Position numbers and translations under genes: made by a program. Under the pieces are notes generated by a model. That model worked only from the letters and a program-made list of their open reading frames with translations, had not been told where the DNA came from and made no database searches. Positions 35,829 through 48,162 of a stretch of 64,000 nucleotides of DNA are shown in pieces (position 1 is the stretch's first letter; each line of letters begins with the position of its first letter). Location: the NCBI GenBank assembly GCA_003255065.1, contig QAOA01001066.1, forward strand, positions 1,729,397-1,793,396, in the 5' to 3' direction. This stretch comes from Cercis canadensis (Eukaryota; Streptophyta; Magnoliopsida; Fabales; Fabaceae).

Positions 35829-38800
35829 TTATTTATTTATTTAAATGGGTATAGAACTAGGGATGTTAGTTCAAACCACTAATGTAGCAATTTCCCTAGT
35901 TAATTTGCAAATGCTTGTTTCTTGATTTTAAATTGGGAATCCAAATCATATGATAAATCCACTTATTTAATATGCTTAGTGAATTTCACTAATCAAGAAA
36001 TATACACACCTAGGTGGTTTTCATAAACCATGCACTTGATTCTTATTAACTATGCAAATATTGGGCTCCAATTAACTAGCCACATGAGGCTCAAGTAGAT
36101 ATTCTCTTTAATTTGTCAATGGTTAATCATTGATGCAAATGACCATTTAGGTTAATTTGGTAGATTTCACTAGTCGTGTTTACCTAATAGTTGATATAAA
36201 TATGCAATTGAGTTCAAAATAGTGGGTTTTTATTAATCAGGTATGCTTAGTTTTAAGTTTAACTTCACATTCTTTGTTAATTTAGTGGATCTCACTGATT
36301 AGAAAATTTTCAATAGGAAATTGAGGATCATATAGTGATTTATTAAAATTATAAATATTTGTTAAAGTCATAATAAAACACACACAGGACGACCCACATT
36401 GAACAATTATTAATTAAAATTTTCAAAACTAGTAGTAAACTTAGTGGTAATGTAAATGTGGTTAATGCTTGTACCAAAAAAATAATGAGATAAATGTAAT
36501 GATTATAACTCATGTATACTTATGAAGTAATGCAAGAGTTATTATTTGTCTGTATGTGGATTGTCTTGCTTTGTCTTTTATTCAATGTGAAGCTACTTAT
36601 TTTTGCTAAAAATCTCTATGCTAGTGTTGTGCTAATTAGAAACTTCTTATACAAGATTAATTTTTGATAAACTTAGTAATAATTTTAAATGAGACTAAAC
36701 TTTATAATTTTAACTGTGTCACAAGTATATTGGAGTGATACATAAATTAAACTTTCTATATAATAATGTTGTGCTAATTAACAATTTCTCATATGAGAAT
36801 AATTTAGTTGCCATAAAAAAGCAATGAATTAAACCTTTCCAATTTTATGAGACTAACCTAAGTCGCGTCAAAAGTATTAGAGTGAGGCACATAAATTAAC
36901 ATAGCGGTCATAAGTAGCAAAACATTAAAATTTCTCTATATTATTGGTAAATTTAGGGGTCACATGAAATTAAATTAGATATATTGGTTACTTAGAAAGT
37001 GAGGCATGGCTAAAGTTTCTCATGAGATAATCCACATTGTGCCCATAGTATTAAAACGAGGTGTGGATTAAACTTTTTATATGTTAGTCTAGTGCTATTT
37101 AAAAAAAATTCATATGAGATTAATTTAATGGTTATAAATAGTTATCAATTAAATACTCTATTTTAGTGGCAAAGTTAGTGCTTACATGAGATTTAATATA
37201 GTAATTATGAATAGTTATGAAGTGAGAAATGAGTTAAAGATTATCATGGGATTAAACTTATTACATGCAAAATATTATAGTGAGCATTAATTAAATTTGG
37301 TATATACTAATATTGTGCTAATTAATAATTTTTGTACATAAGTAATTTAACAATAATAGCTAGTTATGAAGTAAAATAAAAAAAAATTATAATCATGAAT
37401 AACAATATGAATTCAGTTCTCATTATTAATATTAATTTAGTGGTGGACAACAAATGGATGAGAACTAATTAAAAATTAATCTAATTAGTACTAACCCTAA
37501 TAGTTAATAACTCAACTATGAGGGATTCATAGTTAATTCACGATAATCATATTGATGACTTACGAAAAGAAATGTTGGCTCTTGAGAGATCATTTTAATG
37601 TTTTTAATAATATATTGGGTGAACAGAAATTTTAATAAGTCACAAGGTTACGTTGACAATTCAATAGACTTGAATGCACGGTTATTTAACCAAAAACCAA
37701 GGCCATGTGTTTTAGTTCCATTGGTGATTGGCCTCTCATTTTAGTAGTGCCAACCCTGCGAAAATGGCAACTCCAAACTTCCTTTCAACTTTTGTAATCA
37801 CGGGTCATTTCTTAATTTCAACTATTTAGTTGGTGATTCTGCAATTCCCTAAAACCCACAGCTGAAGGTTTTTGGGTGTGGTGGGTCCAAAAGTCTAAGG
37901 CACCTTTCCCTTTTTAGGTTTGTCAGTTAGGGTATTGATACCCCAGTATGTACTCCAGGTCAAAATGAAATTTAAATATAATATTTTTTTTTGATAAATC
38001 ATCAAGTGTTAAATTATTGGAATGTCTATGAGCAATTTTTATTTAGTAGTTGATAAGTACTACTGTAAATTTTTTATGTATGTGACATGTTTTAGTCTTA
38101 AAATAGGATAATTTTTCCTCCCTTTAAAATTTTTATAACAAAAAAAAAAAAAAACAGGAATGTCAGCTTGGGGACCTATGAAACTTTTTATAAAATAATA
38201 TTATAGGTACTCTAATTAAATTTGTGCTAACATAATTGGCATAACTCAAATTTAATTCAATATATATTGAATTTGTTTTTGTATGAGCCCGTGTAAACTA
38301 ATATCTAATAATCATTTATCCTCTTTCAATTTGGTATTTTGATTTTGGCTCCTTCGCCCCATACCATAACAAAGTTCAAAAAGTTTATCCTCTTTTATTT
38401 TAATTATTGTTTAAGAACATGAAAAATTTATTTTTCAGTAACATTAGTGAGAGAGTCAACATTGAAATTTGTTGGAAGTTTTAAAAAATTTAAAAGGGGT
38501 TAATTGTTATGCCTTGTCATTTTAAGGTTATTTATATTAAAAGTTAGGTGTAGGAGATGCAAGTAATTCATCAATATTTTTAATAAAATAAAATTGTATA
38601 TATACAAAGTAACATAAAAATAATATAAACCTAATTAGTAATTTGGTAATCAATGTATTATTATCTACAAGTTACAAGTATAATCAAATTGTATTATAAA
38701 TAACAATGAGAAATAAAAATAAAATTTATAGAAATTTAGTCAGGTAAATTAATATTTTGAAAGACATTTGTTCATTCCTTTATGAGTATTGTAAGTATTT

Positions 38801-39880
38801 TAATATATCAATATAATTCTATTTATGAATAATCTCTTTGCATTTTTTTTGGTAAAGTATATCGTAAGTCATAATGATCAAACATATAAATATAAATATA
38901 TTTCTCTTAATAAGTTTAAATACTAACAAAATATATATAAGTATATATGATATAATTGGCTAAATTTTTTTATAAGATTTCTTATTCCTGTAATACCCCT
39001 TGTTAAAATAATTATATCTATCTAATGACCCACAGGAAAAAACTAAAAAAGTTCCCTTAAAAAATATCAGTTGACAATATGATCTAAAACAAGAAAGATT
39101 ACAACATGATCTTACATTTTACATTAGTTTCCTTCAGTTTGAATCAATATATTTTATTTGGATACAATATAAATAGAAACATATCCATCTATAACATTTT
39201 ACATATATAATTTTTGACATCCTTTCATTGGGTGGTCGTGTTTGGAAGAAAATAAAAATATTTTATTTATATACTTTATTTAGTTGAATTACTCTTTGTT
39301 TTTTTTAGTCTTAATGATAAAAGTATTTTTAGCATAGTTTAATTGAACCTATTGCATATTTATTATTAAGTTAAATTCTTGAGTCATTTGATCAAACGCC
39401 ATGTAATTAAGTGGTATTGAAGTCGTTCTTAAAATTTGTAGGTTCAGTGTTTGAATTTAAAATTGTAGCAAAAATTACAAAAAAAAAAATTATTTTGTCA
39501 AATTAGCATACAAAAATTTTATTTTTTGACAACCTCTTGTAAGCGAAAAATAAGAAGTTTAAAAGAAATAGAAGAAACATAATATAAAAGGATTTAAAAG
39601 AGATTTCTTAATCTTTGCTTTTCTTTTCTATTTGTTTTCTGAAACTAAAAAAAATATTTTCCGTCCCATAAAATATGTATATATAAAATTCGTCTTGAGG
39701 CGTTTGTCCCCGAACCCAATTATCAGTTTATCACTGGGCACTATTCGCACTCCGCAGCCGTCAATCCCATGTGCGCAAAACATGCCCCGGCGCACATTAG
39801 TTCAGCACTCTACCAGTGGCCCATAGTAAAAACCGGATGAGGATGTCTTTCCAAAATAATGCAAATCCGGATAAGAATAG
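35300..39880. other. Long AT-rich intergenic region with degenerate repeats
   Basis: No gene could be supported. A (AT)n then (ATTT)n microsatellite is at about 35799-35845. Two families of diverged internal repeats lie at about 35960-36300 (GTTAATTTGGTAGATTTCAC variants) and 36620-37350 (TTGTGCTAATTA variants). The remainder is very AT-rich. An SINE-like B-box remnant (GTAGGTTCAGTGTTTGAATT) is near 39440. Confidence 0.5.
36620..37350. repeat. Diverged, irregular tandem-like repeat
   Basis: The core TTGTGCTAATTA followed by AATTTCTCATATGAGATTAA-type sequence recurs near 36625, 36769, 37090 and 37313, with variable spacing and intervening similar phrases (GTTATGAAGTGAG, TATTAGAGTGAGG). Confidence 0.5.
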
Positions 39881-39888
39881 CGAATAGT

Positions 39889-39986
39889 ACGTGGGACGTG
39901 GCCATTTTCGTTGACCACTAGAGTTAATCACAGACAATGCACATCCTCATCGTATCCATCCACGTTTTCCAAAGTCAAAAGGTCAA
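39889..39986. promoter_or_regulatory. ABRE-like pair and W-box cluster upstream of the SnRK1 gamma gene
   Basis: ACGTGGGACGTGG at 39889-39901 holds two ACGTGG cores. TTGACC at 39911 and the reverse-strand forms GTCAA at 39974 and GGTCAA at 39981 are W-box cores. The cluster is 180-280 bases before the ATG. ABRE and W-box roles (ABA/bZIP and WRKY binding) are general knowledge; activity here is inference. Confidence 0.4.
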
Positions 39987-40169
39987 CGATTCATCATCAA
40001 AAGTATAAAGAACTAACGGTGGAGATCTCAAGTGTATCTTATGAGTCTGAAAAGTGATAGTTGGTTTGAGAATCTAATTCTTCAGTTATTTATGTGGATG
40101 TGTTAGAGATCTTAGGCTTGTCAGCATTGCAGTTACACAGAGAGAAACAGAGACAAATCAGAGAGAAAT

Positions 40170-43100
40170 ATGGCGACGATGCAAGAGAGTAGGCCGAGTG
40201 CTATGGCGACGATGCAAGAGAGTCCGCGGAGCCCAGAGGCACAGCTGGGGATGCAAGTGGAGGATCTGTGGGACGTGCAAGCGCCGCAGCTTTCTCCTAA
40301 AGAGAAGCTCAACGCTTGCTTCGAAAGCATCCCTGTTTCTGCCTTTCCTCAAGCTCCTTCAAACCAAGGTATTGATTTATTTAATTCACATATTATGAAC
40401 ATTGATCATCATGCTAGGTATGATTGAATATGAATGATAAATTATAAATATCTTGGATTGGTTATACCCAGATGAAAATTTCTGTTTTTTCATGACGTCT
40501 AATACGAATATTGTTGGCTGACACATGTTTGATCAATTGACTTCATGCCCATTTCTTACCGTTATCTGTATTTATCTTAGTATTGGTATCATATGAGTCG
40601 TACACCCTTTAATATTGCTTTCTTTTGGTTTTGGCCTCAACTTGTAATATTTCTTGTGTTCAGTGATTGAGATAAAATCAGACACCAGCCTAGCTGAAGC
40701 TGTTAAAATACTGGCAGACCACAATATTTTGAGTGCACCTGTGGTGAATGTTGATGCATCGGAGGAAGCTAGTTGGATTGATAGATATATCGGCATAGTT
40801 GAGTTTGCTGGAATTGTTGTATGGATCCTGCATCAGGTTGGCATACCAACTTACCTACATGGATTGAAAACACCCCACACCCACCCACACACACACACGA
40901 AAAAAAAAAAAAGGAAAAGCTTAGGTGTGAATTGCATATTATAGTCGTGGTTTTGTTGCTGAAACTGTGTTACTACTTGCGATTATTTTTTGTATTTTGT
41001 ATCGCTTCTTGATCTCGAGACATGCTAAAACGACTGTCTAATTGAATGCGGTACCGCTTTGTCTGGTTAAATTACCTTATCATCTTACAAATGCTTATGG
41101 AATCCTTTATCAACGTGTTCCTTTGCTTCTTGAAACTAATCATACTCTTGAGGTTTGAGATGACTGTTTTGGAAAGATTGGCTACTGTTTCTTCTTTAAC
41201 TTCTCCTAGTGCAATCTCTAAATCCCCCTAACCATGTTTTACATGTTGAAGATCATGCTACGTGAGTAAGAGGAAGGGGTGAAATACTTAAAAACTCATT
41301 ACATCCGTGTTTTCTGTTCTTTAAAGGGTTATGTCTGAAAGAAAGCCTTCCTCGTTTCTGTTGCTTTTCTATTCAGTAAGTAGTAATTCTTTAGTACTGA
41401 ACCAGTCAGGGAAGGTATCAAGAAAAAACTTGTCTGACTGACAATGGAACATAGCTGAATATCAATACCTGAACATTTTTAGGGAATATAAACTCCTTGA
41501 TTCTACTTGCCTGCCCAGCATTTTTAGCTTCCCAGTTTAGAAATTATTAAAAGAAAATTTGTGATGTTACACAGAACGAGTCTTTTGCCTCACTCTAGTG
41601 GAGAGGGAGAGACTAGGATTTACAAAGAAAGGGAATTTTTCCCCTTCATTTTTATTTTTGATAGGGGGAATGCGATGGTTGCTATACATGATATTGTTCT
41701 CTATTCAATCAAGGACTATCTGAAATGAGGAAGAAATTAAAAAAACCATATTATGTTATGCCTGGTGATTGCTGAAGTAGCTATCTAGGATGCTTTTCTT
41801 TTCTTTTTTTTTGGTAACTTGGATGCTTCATTCTTTGTACTAAGCGAATTTGACAATTGATTGTCTTGACAGTCTGAACCTCCATCTCCTAGGACTCCAT
41901 CCAGTGGAAGGGCTTTAGCAGCTAAGTCAAATGGATTGACTTCTGGCTTAGAATTTGGGGGCTTATGCCTTGAATCTGCTCCAACAACTTCGGGAAACTT
42001 TTTTGAGGATCTGACTTCTTCTGAACTTTACAAGAATACCCAGGTTGCATATGCCCCTTCTCTGGCAATGTTGACAAAATAAAAATAAAAATAAAAATCT
42101 TTTAGTTGTTTCTTGCTTCAACTGATTTAATATTTTTTCACTAGCTAACTCTATAGCATACAGGTCGATGATATTTCAGGGTCATTTCGCTGGGCCCCGT
42201 TTCTTGCTTTGCAGACTTCTAACTCATTTCTGACTATGCTCTTGCTGCTTTCAAAGTACAAGATGAAGAGTGTTCCTGTGGTAGATTTGGGTGCATGTAG
42301 AATTGATAACATTATTACACAGTCTGCTGTTATTCATATGTTGGCAGAATGTGCTGGGCTTCAGTGGTTTGAGAGTTGGGGAACCAAGAAACTATCTGAA
42401 GTTGGTCTTCCTGTGATGACACCAAATCATATTATCAAGGTGTGTAACCGTGTTATAAGTTGGAATTCTGCATCAAGTGATGAGAAACGGTGTGCATTAT
42501 CGTTTCTACCACACCATAACTAACACTAAAGCTGAAGAATAGTATAATACACCTGCTACAATAAGACTAGCATGTTTCTCTTTGCAATATGCCATGCCAT
42601 TGTAACTATAATCCCTTGACCCCTCACCTACAACTTCTTGCCCACATTTATTGCTTAAGCATGGGTACTGCATTTATCTACTGCACTATAGATGGTGTGC
42701 TTTAAATGCAGTGCATCTGAAGTATGGATTCCAATTCCAGTACATCTGAAGTAAATGCTTTCCCAGATGTCTTGAGCATAAGATTTATAATTTCCTCTTC
42801 CATTTCAAGTAAGAGATTAATCTTGATCAGCTTCTCAATGGGCGCTTTCCTTGTTTTCAGGTTTGTGAGGATGAACCAGTGCTTCAAGCTTTTAAACTGA
42901 TGAGGAAAAAGAGGGTTGGAGGGGTGCCTGTAATTGCAAAGGGTGGCAGCAGAGCAGTGGGTAATATAAGTCTACGAGATATTCAATTCTTGCTAACTGC
43001 TCCAGAAATCTACCATGATTATAGGTTTGTGTTCACATTTGGTCTCATAATAGAACATTTTCAGACTGCATTACTCATCTCCTCTTTCTATCTGTTTAAA

Positions 43101-43426
43101 TACTCATTTGATATCCATATCATAACAGAGCTATTACAGTAAAAGACTTCATGTCAGCTGTTAGAAACTACTTAAAGGAGCATAAAGAGGCGTTCCCAAA
43201 GCTAAATGACTTGGTTACATGCAAAAAGAACTGCACAGTCAAAGAATTGATTCAATTGCTTGACCATGAGAAGATTAATCGGGTCTATGTTGTGGATGAT
43301 GATGGGAATCTGGAAGGACTGATCACACTCAGAGATATCATCTCAAGGCTAGTAGATGAACCCCGAGGCTATTTCGGTGATTTCTTTGATGGTGTTCTCC
43401 CGCTGCCCGCAAACAGCAGAGTTTAA
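40170..43426 (+). CDS. KING1: SNF1-related kinase (SnRK1) regulatory subunit gamma, KING1-like CBS protein
   Basis: Likely gamma-type regulatory subunit of the SnRK1 energy-sensing kinase complex. Six exons: 40170-40368, 40664-40836, 41873-42043, 42164-42439, 42861-43024 and 43129-43426, all GT-AG with consistent phase, giving 426 aa. The N-terminus is low-complexity and contains a short internal duplication (ATMQESRPSAMATMQESPRS). Four CBS motifs follow: about residues 67-150 (EIKSDTSLAEAVKILADHNI, LSAPVVNVDA, GIVEFAGIV); 185-260 (SFLTMLLLLSKYKMKSVPVV); 270-325 (EPVLQAFKLMRKKRVGGVPV, NISLRDIQFLL); 355-405 (CTVKELIQLLDHEKINRVYV, LITLRDIISRL). The end is GDFFDGVLPLPANSRV. Length and order fit Arabidopsis KING1 (AKINgamma1) better than the betagamma type, which has an N-terminal carbohydrate-binding module absent here. 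The frame is intact. Confidence 0.9.
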
Positions 43427-44400
43427 CTGGTGTCAAGAAGGAATAATTTGTGAGATCTCAAGTGCTGAACTTTTTCTTAAATTTTTTTTTTTTTTATTTA
43501 AGGAACTTATAAACTAGTCTCCTTGCTTCTCATCGGGAGTTGAAGACGGTGGAATTAGGTCTTTGTAACATAGGCAATTTGCAGTTTACTTGCATCCGTT
43601 TTAACCACAATGTGAGAGTGAGATTTTGTGTAAATTCTGCTGTAACCATGAACTTAGTCACTTTTTTCTTTTTGGTGTAAAGTGCATCCCTTCTTTATCT
43701 GCCTGTATTATCTGTATTTTTATGTTCTTTTACCATCAAGGGCCTATGAGACACATTGTTTATGCAACCGAGATTGCTTGTAGAGGAAAAACCAACACCC
43801 ACGAACTAGTCGGGGTTAGCATGTTCCATTTATTTGGACGTTGTGTTCTCAATAATCCAACGATTAAGTACGGAGGGTTGCGTGCTCCAACAATTTGGGA
43901 CGTCATGTTATGCTGCACCCATCTTTTAAATAACAATTGCAGTTAGCGAAGCAGAAAAGTAGGATGCCGCTACTATTTTAGTGACATAGGGATCCCAATG
44001 ATGCACTGCAAGTTGGACAAATAAAGTTAAAAGTTGAAACCATAAATAATAAAATAATAAATGGAATTGTTAGTAATCCCACTTCCCACTACTAAATTTA
44101 AGCGAAAAGAGATACAAAACGTGCCTCGCAGCAACTAATAACAACTTAGAATTGGATAGCTGGATATGCCTGCGGATCATGATTTTCTCCTTATCCTGAA
44201 AAGATGTTTCTCAATTAACTCGACCTATACGAAAAGAACTTATTCTTTCTCGACAGAACAAGATATTTCAAATTTACTAGTTGAATCTCGCATCAAAGAA
44301 TATTAACCTACAAGCGCAATTCTCTAAATTTACAGCGGACATGTTCGCATCTTATCATGCCATTTCATAAAGGGCGAATCTGAATAGAGCAATTTCTGGA
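43427..44400. other. 3' UTR of the KING1-like gene and spacer
   Basis: The 3' UTR has a T-rich run at 43479-43495. Further on an ORF at 43626-43946 lacks any recognisable domain and was not called. Confidence 0.4.
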
Positions 44401-45132
44401 GTTTTCGGCTAATTGACATAGAAAATGTACATTTTAAAATTATTTACTTCAATATTTCACTTTTAAATTTATTTACTTGAATAATTTATTTTAAATATTT
44501 TAATATATTTTTAAAAAAGCTGGCAGGAGAGGTGACGCCAGGACGGCCAAGGCGTCACCAAAACAACTCAGAACACATTTGGGGCTCTCAGACTCCAATT
44601 TGTTATAAAATTGAAGGTCTCGTAGGCTTCGTAGAGGGAATAAGTCGAGTGCCTGATTTGCTAAATCTTCAAAGGAATGAGCTGGTGTATGAAGTGATGA
44701 GATTGGTGGTTGAAGATTACAGGTGCATTCAATTGAGATTTTCTTGCGTGTAGAAGAACTTGGGAATACAATGGAAAATTTGGATATGCGGCAGTTGATT
44801 GAAATGCTGGGTTATTTGAAAAAGTTGGAGAAAAGCAAGGGTGGGTTGGTGCTTTTGTTTGTGAACAGGAAAAAAAATGATGAGTTCTGGGATTTGATTA
44901 ACCAGACAAAGATAAAGGTAGTGACAATGAAGGAGGAGATACAAGAGAAATGGCTGGTGGTGACGAAGCCAAGGAGAGACGAGTCGACTCGGTATACAAA
45001 CCTGGTTAGGTGACGCTATTGGCATCACCTCTTCTGGCAGCTTTTTTAAAAAAATATTAAAATATTAAAAACTAGAATATTAAGATAAATAAATTCAAAA
45101 ACTACATTATCTAAGTTAATTAGCCGGGTTTT
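44401..45132. mobile_element. TIR element with hairpin-bearing subterminal repeats and an unknown internal ORF
   Basis: The left arm (CGGCTAATTGACATAGAAAA ... TTTTTAAAAAAGCTGGCAGG) is matched by the reverse complement of the right arm (CGGCTAATTAACTTAGATAA ... TTTTTTAAAAAAGCTGCCAG). Inside the arms are small hairpins: GGTGACGCC...GGCGTCACC at 44532-44560 and a weaker one at 45009-45029. The middle holds a 96-codon frame (44723-45013) with KSKGGLVLLFVNRKKNDEFW, which I do not recognise; it could be captured host sequence. Target duplication was not resolved. Confidence 0.6.
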
Positions 45133-46182
45133 CCCCCTCCTGCTAACCTAAAGTAAGACTAAATAAAGGTGAATGACCGAGTATGCATATGCGACAATTT
45201 AATATTAAAAAATAACATATATTCCGGGATGAGTTTAAATGCCTTGGCAGAAAACAGAGTAAACTTGAAGGCAAAGACACACCAGCATACCCACATTGGT
45301 ACTAGGTCGTGCTAATTGAGATTCATTATTTCGAAGGGAGCCCAAACTTGTGACATGAAAAGGTACATAGATATAGCATCTAATATTTCTTTTCCTTTTT
45401 TATAAAGAAAAAATAGCATCTGATATTGTTAATAGTTGATCTTAGAAAACCGCCACTTGTATAAACATTTACCAAAAAAAAGCATTTAATGTCATGGCTT
45501 TACATGACCAAGCACCACTCAATAATGCATGACATTATTATTCAGACAATATCAGACAACGATGGTGTATTGCATCCAATTCTTCTTGGTTTATTTACAA
45601 CATCATGGTAATTATCTAAGCCTGAATACTAAAAATTGAGCAGCCCTTTCACTCAGGTTGGATCCAATTTCTGCTATACGCCATACCTATGGTTAATTTT
45701 CCCACCTCCATTATTATCAACTAACAGTAAGACACGCATATACTAATATATTTGTATTTGCAAAGCAACAAGCTCTATTCTTTCAACAAATAAAATAGTG
45801 ACAAATTGACAAAATGTAGATATATGAATACAGAAATCAGAATTTAAGTTAGCCATGATGTGCAGATTGCAGAAAACTATTTCAATAGTGAATTGTAACA
45901 ATCAAATATATGAATCGTGTGGGGAAACTAAACTAGTAAAAACTATACTGTACGGCACATATACAAAAATTATTACAGTATATAATGCAGAATTTTTTTT
46001 TTCTTTTGTGTTTTGTGGAGGCAGGGAGGAGAGTCAAATTTCACAAAATCCTGTTCTTCTACCATTAAGCAAGCAAAATAAACAACCTATCAAGATACAC
46101 GATAAACATGACACCAGCAACCTTTTTCAACTAATCCTTGCAAATGCAAGAGGAGTTCACCTGTGATGAGAGTCCTATATTC
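45133..46182. other. Spacer downstream of EXO70
   Basis: No gene seen. The part nearest 46183 is the 3' UTR of the minus-strand EXO70 gene. Confidence 0.4.
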
Positions 46183-48162
46183 TTATGTACTTTTTCTCCT
46201 TATGTGGTGCAAGACACCAGGTGATCCTTCAAATAAATCCAATAAATAGTTCTCTAAATCCTCTGGTGAATACTTTATGTACTTCCCAGCATTCCTTCCA
46301 CTCTCTAGCTGACCTCTAAACCTCCCCACAAATGAGCGATATGCTGGAATCACCTTCTCTGATATAGAAATTCGTAGCTCTTCTCGAAGTTGAGCATCGG
46401 GCACCTTCCAAGCTGTCTGAGTCCTATAAATTTCCTCAAAGCAAGCATTGAAATTCTTGAACCTCTCTTTCAAAGCCATCTTTGAGGCATTACCAGTGCT
46501 CCCACCAATTCCTTCATCCTTCAAACAGGACAAGGCCTTGGTCCAGGAGGCTCTAAGATAGCCCGTAGCATTCTGGCGTATCTGACCCCGGCGTTTACGG
46601 ATCCAATCATCTCCCAAGACCTTCCGAAGATCAGACTCTTTCACTTTCTGTACTATGTAATAGATATTGTTCATCATAAATATATACCGTATTGCAGGGT
46701 CTTCATAAAGTTTTGATTTTTCATCAAGATTACACTCAAGCTCCGACATTACGAACAGAATACTACGTCCAAAAGGGGACATAGTCCCTAAATATGAACG
46801 ATCACCACTATAGTTGTTTTCAGAAAGTTTCAGATCCTCTTCACTAAATTGTATGAGTGAATCCGCAGGTTCACCATAATCCACAAGCAACTTCAAGTAG
46901 TTCATTACATAACGTGGCATAGGGTGAACATCCCCAGTGTTAGCTGTTTTTGTAGGATCGTCAGTTCGAATACGAGTCTCAATGTCAGCAAATGACCCTT
47001 TAGCTGCCTCACCAAGTCCATTTAGAACTCCTTTGGCCTCAGAGATCACAAACTCATCTAAAACCATTTTGTCCAATTCAGGCATCACATCCTTTAAAGC
47101 CTCGTACATATCCAATATCCTAAACAGCTTCTCTGCCGATCTTTTAATAATTGCAATGGCCTCGCCAAAATTCAACAACCGCATAACACACCCTTTTGCA
47201 GTCTCATTGAAACAGATCTCCTTTATCTCATCCAATTCACCAAATATGCTATTACATAGCCTCTTCTCGCCTGTCAACAGCACCCTCACAGCAATTTTCA
47301 TAGCTTGGACCCAATTCTTCATTTTCACATCCAAAGGTGTCCACGCAACAGTCTGAATTTCCTCAATACTCTCTTTCTCAACACCCAGGATAACCAAACA
47401 CTCATCCAAAGCATCACGGCGAACACTGCTATAAACCTGAAGGCATTCCTTTTCATACCCAGACCTTATCATCCGATCAGCAATCTCTTTCAGCTCCACC
47501 ACAGCATCAGGGTGTATCAAATCTACCAATACATCATCACCCAAGCTCGCATCACGCTCATGGAACCGCTGAGAACCGCCATCACTGACCTCGCCGAAGC
47601 TCTCTAAATTTTCACCAATCAAGCCATCAGTAGATGCAAACGAGAGAGTGATTCTCTTGACGGAGCCACGGAGCCTTTCAGCGTCAAGTGGGACTGTGTT
47701 CCGAATCAAGACATGCCGTAACTCATCCTCCAGCCTCAACATGGCAAGCTGAATCGCGTTCTCCGCCCGGTCCACCAAAATTTGGTTATTTTCACCTGAG
47801 GGTGAGATCGAAATTTGTTCAATCCACTGAATGATCTCATCGACAGCAGATAAATACTCCACGGCATCATCGGGGGAATCGATAATCGAGGTGGATTGGC
47901 GGGAAGCTTCACTGGACAGGGAGGCGTCCCAGCGGAGAATGACTTTCTCCGCCGCTTCAAAGCGGTGAAGGTCTTCTTCGTCAGAAGACTTGACGAGATC
48001 GGTAATATTAGAAAGGCGATTATCGAAGCTAGAAAAAATCATAAGCATGTCTTCACGAACCTCTTTGGGGGTGTTGAGGCTCTTCACGATCTGCTGAGCT
48101 GTGGCCAGGACTCGGTCCTCTCCACCACCGCCGAGACTAGTGGTCGTAGTGGCCATTTCCAC
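46183..48162 (-). CDS. Exocyst subunit EXO70 family protein (probably F-type)
   Basis: Single exon, 659 aa. EXO70 subunits link the exocyst tethering complex to plasma-membrane phosphoinositides during exocytosis. The N-terminus [20 protein letters not shown] is followed by [20 protein letters not shown] and [11 protein letters not shown], then a coiled-coil-prone region (about residues 20-110). The Pfam-type Exo70 domain covers roughly residues 265-640. Recognisable parts are [20 protein letters not shown], the LDMYEAL segment, [52 protein letters not shown] and the basic C-terminal [40 protein letters not shown]. An intronless structure is normal for many plant EXO70 genes. The F-subclade call rests on the N-terminal wording and is moderate. 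Two ATGs (codons 1 and 3) are available. Convergent with the KING1-like gene. Confidence 0.92.
   Translation of the reverse strand: MEMATTTTSLGGGGEDRVLATAQQIVKSLNTPKEVREDMLMIFSSFDNRLSNITDLVKSSDEEDLHRFEAAEKVILRWDASLSSEASRQSTSIIDSPDDAVEYLSAVDEIIQWIEQISISPSGENNQILVDRAENAIQLAMLRLEDELRHVLIRNTVPLDAERLRGSVKRITLSFASTDGLIGENLESFGEVSDGGSQRFHERDASLGDDVLVDLIHPDAVVELKEIADRMIRSGYEKECLQVYSSVRRDALDECLVILGVEKESIEEIQTVAWTPLDVKMKNWVQAMKIAVRVLLTGEKRLCNSIFGELDEIKEICFNETAKGCVMRLLNFGEAIAIIKRSAEKLFRILDMYEALKDVMPELDKMVLDEFVISEAKGVLNGLGEAAKGSFADIETRIRTDDPTKTANTGDVHPMPRYVMNYLKLLVDYGEPADSLIQFSEEDLKLSENNYSGDRSYLGTMSPFGRSILFVMSELECNLDEKSKLYEDPAIRYIFMMNNIYYIVQKVKESDLRKVLGDDWIRKRRGQIRQNATGYLRASWTKALSCLKDEGIGGSTGNASKMALKERFKNFNACFEEIYRTQTAWKVPDAQLREELRISISEKVIPAYRSFVGRFRGQLESGRNAGKYIKYSPEDLENYLLDLFEGSPGVLHHIRRKST

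Noticed and set aside
40861..40919. CACACC-rich tract as a functional element
   Set aside because: It is simple sequence inside KING1-like intron 2, followed by a poly-A run.
44723..45013. Calling the 96-codon ORF a gene
   Set aside because: It sits inside a TIR element and has no known domain, so it is described only as part of that element.
46937..47607. Two long plus-strand ORFs (139 and 100 codons)
   Set aside because: They are antisense shadows of the intact EXO70 coding exon.
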